Of a stretch of 7,545 nt of DNA, positions 5,624 to 7,545 are shown in pieces. The DNA lies in contig URGH01000094.1 of NCBI GenBank assembly GCA_900547305.1, positions 1 through 7,545 of the forward strand, in the 5' to 3' direction. The notes beneath the pieces are model-generated. The model saw only the letters and a program-made list of their open reading frames with translations. It was not told where the DNA came from and did not search any database. This DNA comes from an uncultured Oscillospiraceae bacterium (GTDB lineage: Bacteria > Bacillota > Clostridia > Oscillospirales > Acutalibacteraceae). Positions within the stretch are counted from its first letter, which is position 1; every line of letters begins with the position of its first letter. A program made the translations under genes and the position numbers.

Positions 5624-6000
5624 TTTTCCCCGACCCCCGGCAAAATATAGGCGACATATTCGCCGTAGGTGTAATCCGTGCCGTGTGCCCTGTTATATTC
5701 CTCTGTTTCCTTTATTATCCGGCTTATCGGGTTGGCGTTCGCCAGCTTTCGGCGAATCCGCTCCCTGCGCCACATTTCCTCGCCTCGTCTGCGGCAGGCG
5801 TCGCTGCAATACTCGTTGCCGGAAGATGTCAGCTTTGCGCCGCAGCAGCGGCAATGCGTAAGATTTTTTTCGTGTATATTGGTGCTTTTGCAAAACGGGC
5901 AGCAGCGTTTTTCCTCAAAGGGCGGCGAATTAAAGCCGTGGGTTTCGGTGTAAGTATCGGGCTTTTCAAACTGGCTGCCGCAATCGGAACAAATTAACAT
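5620..6000 (-). CDS. double zinc-ribbon protein, phage-accessory type
   Basis: A 126-residue soluble protein of no named function. Two zinc-binding modules can be seen: Cys4/Cys7 (CSDC) with Cys34/Cys37 (CPFC), and Cys50/Cys53 (CRCC) with Cys65/Cys69 in YCSDACRRR, the latter resembling the CxxCG...YCS..CR type of zinc ribbon. A very basic stretch follows (about 69-86, rich in Arg), then a conserved-looking tail SRIIKETEEYNRAHGTDY and TYGEYVAYILPG. Such proteins are found beside ArpU/DUF1492-like genes in Clostridial phages and elements; this is from memory. AAGGAAG, about 8 nt before the ATG, is a good ribosome binding site. It is the first gene of a two-gene unit with the HTH gene and probably binds nucleic acid. 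Confidence 0.65.
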   Translation of the reverse strand: MLICSDCGSQFEKPDTYTETHGFNSPPFEEKRCCPFCKSTNIHEKNLTHCRCCGAKLTSSGNEYCSDACRRRGEEMWRRERIRRKLANANPISRIIKETEEYNRAHGTDYTYGEYVAYILPGVGEK

Positions 6001-6160
6001 TTTTCATACTTCCTTTCTTTGTCTACACTATAAAGAAAGAAAACGCACCGCAGTTTGTAAACGTCAATAAACAAAATATATTAAGTTTATTTATCCTTTC
6101 TTAACAAAATGCGCGCCGCAATAGCATATAATATATTTATAAAATGAAAGGAGCGGAAAT
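6001..6160. promoter_or_regulatory. divergent intergenic region with promoter elements
   Basis: This AT-rich spacer separates the minus-strand zinc-ribbon/HTH unit from the plus-strand membrane genes. Leftward, TATAGT (complement of 6027-6032) could be a -10 box; no good -35 is seen at the usual distance. It lies between inverted 8-mers CTTTCTTT (6013-6020) and AAAGAAAG (6032-6039). Rightward, TATAAT (6127-6132) is a perfect -10, but the nearest -35-like box TTAACA (6101-6106) is 20 bp away, longer than optimal. An AT-rich hairpin AATAAAC/GTTTATT (6066-6072 with 6085-6091) lies between. No LexA box is present. Confidence 0.45.
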
Positions 6161-6565
6161 ATGGATTTCAGATACAGGCTTATGCGGTTTATGTCCGGCA
6201 GAAACGGTCCCGACGAGCTTTTCGCGGTTATATTTGCGGTTTCTGTTATTATGTCGGTTATCAATATTTTCGTACGTTCCTACATTTTGCAGATTGCGGT
6301 TTACGCCGTAATGCTGTTGGCGCTGTACCGTCTTTTCTCCCGCCGAACTGACCGCAGAAGACGGGAAAACGAAAAATTTTTGTCGCTTCTCGGCGTATTT
6401 AAGCGTAAAAAGAACCTCCACGAGCAAAAATGCGCCGATAAATGCCACATATATAAAAAATGCCCCAATTGCAAAGCGGTTCTGCGCCTGCCTAGAAGAC
6501 CGGGCGTGCATAAAACCGTCTGCCCGAAATGCGGCAAAGAGTTTACCGTAAGGGTACGCAAATGA
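6161..6565 (+). CDS. two-TM membrane protein with C-terminal zinc ribbon
   Basis: A 134-residue protein not assigned to a named family. A short basic N-terminus (MDFRYRLMRFMSGRNG) is followed by two membrane segments (about 20-38 and 41-58). Next comes a very basic cytoplasmic linker with RRTDRRRR (about 61-68), and then a zinc ribbon with Cys101/Cys104 (CPNC) and Cys121/Cys124 (CPKC), plus extra Cys91 and Cys95. The order membrane anchor, linker, zinc ribbon places the ribbon in the cytosol if the positive-inside rule holds. AAAGGAG (6148-6154) is a strong ribosome binding site 6 nt from the ATG. Its stop overlaps the start of the DUF2752 gene by 4 nt, so the two are co-translated and may work together at the membrane. 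The function is unknown. Confidence 0.8.
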   Translation: MDFRYRLMRFMSGRNGPDELFAVIFAVSVIMSVINIFVRSYILQIAVYAVMLLALYRLFSRRTDRRRRENEKFLSLLGVFKRKKNLHEQKCADKCHIYKKCPNCKAVLRLPRRPGVHKTVCPKCGKEFTVRVRK

Positions 6566-6903
6566 TAAAAATACCGCTGCGAAAATTCTTAGCCGTACAT
6601 ATTCCCGCGGCAATAATTATTGCGTTATATGTAATATTGCCTGTCGGCTGCCCAATAAAATACTTTCTGCACATCGATTGCCCCGCCTGCGGCAGCACAA
6701 GAGCAATCATTTCGCTTTTAAGGGGCGATATACATTCGTATTTCACCTATAATCCCATGGCTCTGCCGCTTCTTTTTGCCGTGCTTTTTGCACTGCACAG
6801 AAAACTTTTTAATCTGAGCCGCCGCACCGAAATGCTGATTATAATTTCCATAGCCGTATGTGTATTTATTGTATATATTTTCAGAATAATATTTATGCAA
6901 TAA
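6562..6903 (+). CDS. DUF2752 family membrane protein
   Basis: A 113-residue protein from the ATG at 6562, which forms an ATGA overlap with the previous stop and has AAGGG (6550-6554) 7 nt upstream. The longer in-frame opening at 6529 would lie within the previous gene and lacks such a site. The hallmark CPACGSTRAIISLLRGD (about 40-56) followed by YNPMALPLL is diagnostic of DUF2752. Three hydrophobic segments are visible (about 10-30, 66-80, 91-112), with the Cys-rich loop between the first two. The family has no established function; the two conserved Cys (40 and 43) could bind metal or be redox active. It is often encoded near TM2-domain proteins, as here. Confidence 0.88.
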   Translation: MIKIPLRKFLAVHIPAAIIIALYVILPVGCPIKYFLHIDCPACGSTRAIISLLRGDIHSYFTYNPMALPLLFAVLFALHRKLFNLSRRTEMLIIISIAVCVFIVYIFRIIFMQ

Positions 6904-6929
6904 ATATATGCGAAAAATGTATTTTTTTG

Positions 6930-6958
6930 TTGTAATTTTCTGTTCTATATAGTATAAT
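6930..6958 (+). promoter_or_regulatory. promoter of the TM2-domain gene
   Basis: TTGTAA (6930-6935, 4/6) and TATAAT (6953-6958, 6/6) are separated by 17 bp, with a start expected near 6965 and a leader of roughly 30 nt. This makes the TM2 gene a separate transcription unit, although readthrough from the DUF2752 gene is possible because no clear terminator lies between them. Confidence 0.7.
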
Positions 6959-6993
6959 GGATTCATAATCTAAAATATAAGGGGATATGGATT

Positions 6994-7329
6994 ATGGATC
7001 AGAACAAAGTAGATATGTATGTCATGACAAACCAGAAGTATTTTCCGGCAGAGAAAATAATGTATCTCAAGGAAAAGCTTGCCGCAATGGACGAGAATAA
7101 GTTCACAATGGTTTCCACAGTTGAGCTTAAAGACCCAACAACAATTCTGTTGGTTTCCATTTTCTTAGGGACACTCGGAATTGACCGTTTCATGCTGGGC
7201 GATACCGGAATGGGAATACTTAAACTTCTTACCGGCGGCTGCTGCGGAATACTTACCATTATCGACTGGTTTACAGTTTCTAAAAAGACTAAAGAGCTTA
7301 ATTTCAATAACATTATGACGGTTCTTTAA
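6994..7329 (+). CDS. TM2-domain membrane protein
   Basis: A 111-residue protein with a TM2 domain. A soluble, charged N-terminal part (about 1-46) is followed by a membrane segment with SIFLGTLGIDRFMLGDTGMG (about 55-74), in which the usual G-x-H-R-F-Y motif reads G-I-D-R-F-M, and a second segment LLTGGCCGILTIIDWFTV (about 78-95). The DRF-type turn and the Asp in IIDWF are the conserved points of the family, and the length is normal. AAGGGGA (6979-6985) lies 8 nt before the ATG. In bacteria the function is unknown. It stands beside a DUF2752 gene, a common partner, and ends 12 nt before a strong hairpin. Confidence 0.92.
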   Translation: MDQNKVDMYVMTNQKYFPAEKIMYLKEKLAAMDENKFTMVSTVELKDPTTILLVSIFLGTLGIDRFMLGDTGMGILKLLTGGCCGILTIIDWFTVSKKTKELNFNNIMTVL

Positions 7330-7341
7330 AGCAAAAAATTG

Positions 7342-7367
7342 CGGCGTTTGCATTGCAAACGCCGTTT
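7342..7367 (+). terminator. hairpin after the TM2 gene
   Basis: A perfect 10-bp stem CGGCGTTTGC/GCAAACGCCG (7342-7351 with 7355-7364) has a 3-nt loop, with TTT after it and an A-run before it (7333-7338). It is probably the intrinsic terminator of the TM2 gene, although the T-tract is short. Confidence 0.68.
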
Positions 7368-7398
7368 AAATCTGTCAATAAACTCTAAAGTCTATTTT

Positions 7399-7428
7399 TG
7401 CGGCGTTCACGCCGCATTTTTCGTTTTT
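7399..7428. terminator. strong intrinsic terminator
   Basis: TGCGGCG (7399-7405) pairs with CGCCGCA (7410-7416) over a TTCA loop, followed by TTTTT, CG and TTTTT. It is a better plus-strand terminator than the preceding hairpin and may serve as its back-up. Its arms begin with the same GCGGCGTT as the first hairpin, suggesting a duplicated terminator. Confidence 0.75.
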
Positions 7429-7463
7429 CCCATGCCTGCGCGGCGGAAAAACACCTTGTAAGC

Positions 7464-7490
7464 GAAAAATAGCTTTAAAAGCTATTTTTC
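7464..7490. terminator. 27-bp palindrome, possible bidirectional terminator
   Basis: The 13-bp arms GAAAAATAGCTTT (7464-7476) and AAAGCTATTTTTC (7478-7490) are perfect complements around one base. A-run and T-run flank the GC-poor core on the two sides, so the hairpin could terminate transcription in either direction. Its low GC makes it weaker than the one at 7399. Confidence 0.5.
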
Positions 7491-7499
7491 AAGAACACT

Positions 7500-7545
7500 G
7501 GGGTGGTATTGGCGGAGCATAACAACCGACTGCCGCCTGTGGCGG
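7500..7545. repeat. dispersed intergenic repeat, right-end copy (partial)
   Basis: GC-rich non-coding sequence that runs off the window. Positions 7512-7530 match 27-45 in 16 of 19 bases. The end has CCGCC/GGCGG (7533-7537 with 7541-7545) as a hairpin with a TGT loop. The family and full length cannot be determined from this fragment. Confidence 0.42.

Noticed and set aside
4119..6062. 14-mer CGCAGTTTGTAAAC shared by dinB (ending 4132) and the intergenic region (ending 6062)
   Set aside because: A 14-base match is not far from chance in this length of sequence; one copy is coding, and no further similarity surrounds it.
6137..6613. A 158-codon minus-strand open frame opposite the zinc-ribbon membrane gene
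   Set aside because: It lacks recognisable domains and a convincing ribosome binding site, and overlaps two plus-strand genes with an ATGA junction and good start signals.

Overview
The window looks like a chromosomal segment of a gut- or rumen-type Clostridia (Oscillospiraceae/Ruminococcus-like) Firmicute. The evidence is AT-leaning intergenic DNA with consensus sigma-A promoters, strong purine-rich ribosome binding sites, a Gram-positive-type LexA box (GAAC-N4-GTTC), and protein types common in Clostridia: a DUF2325 protein, a GMMCGMC-type HMA protein, and a phage-type sigma-region-4-like protein. The assignment is an inference; no rRNA or marker gene is present.

Layout. Positions 1-210 carry no gene. 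They hold a dispersed-repeat-like segment, a short direct repeat and a terminator-like hairpin. A consensus promoter (215-243), followed by two identical-arm palindromes GTTAGC-N4-GCTAAC (252-267, 286-301), drives a tight operon: ABC ATPase (328-1029), eight-TM FtsX/MacB-type permease (1033-3312) and an 85-residue heavy-metal-associated (HMA) protein (3313-3570). A 122-bp hairpin element with terminal inverted repeats (3576-3697) follows. A third copy of the same palindrome (3714-3729) then precedes a DUF2325 gene (3753-4037). The shared palindrome implies that one regulator, possibly a metal-sensing DtxR-like protein encoded elsewhere, controls all four genes.

On the minus strand, reading right to left, a double zinc-ribbon protein (6000-5620) overlaps by 4 nt a sigma-region-4-like HTH protein (5623-5288); both are of phage-accessory type. 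They are followed by dinB, DNA polymerase IV (5250-4060), which has its own near-consensus promoter and a perfect LexA box, so it is a predicted SOS gene. The dinB 3' end, read on the plus strand, contains a terminator-like hairpin that could stop transcription from the DUF2325 gene.

On the plus strand from 6161 there are three small genes for membrane proteins: a two-TM protein with a C-terminal zinc ribbon (6161-6565), a DUF2752 protein overlapping it by 4 nt (6562-6903), and a TM2-domain protein with its own promoter (6994-7329). The gene-poor right end (7330-7545) holds three hairpins, at least one a good intrinsic terminator, and then a copy of the dispersed repeat that is also seen at the left end.

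The most interesting unit is the palindrome-linked cassette of an ABC exporter, an HMA protein and a DUF2325 protein. It looks like a metal-responsive membrane system whose substrate cannot be read from the sequence.
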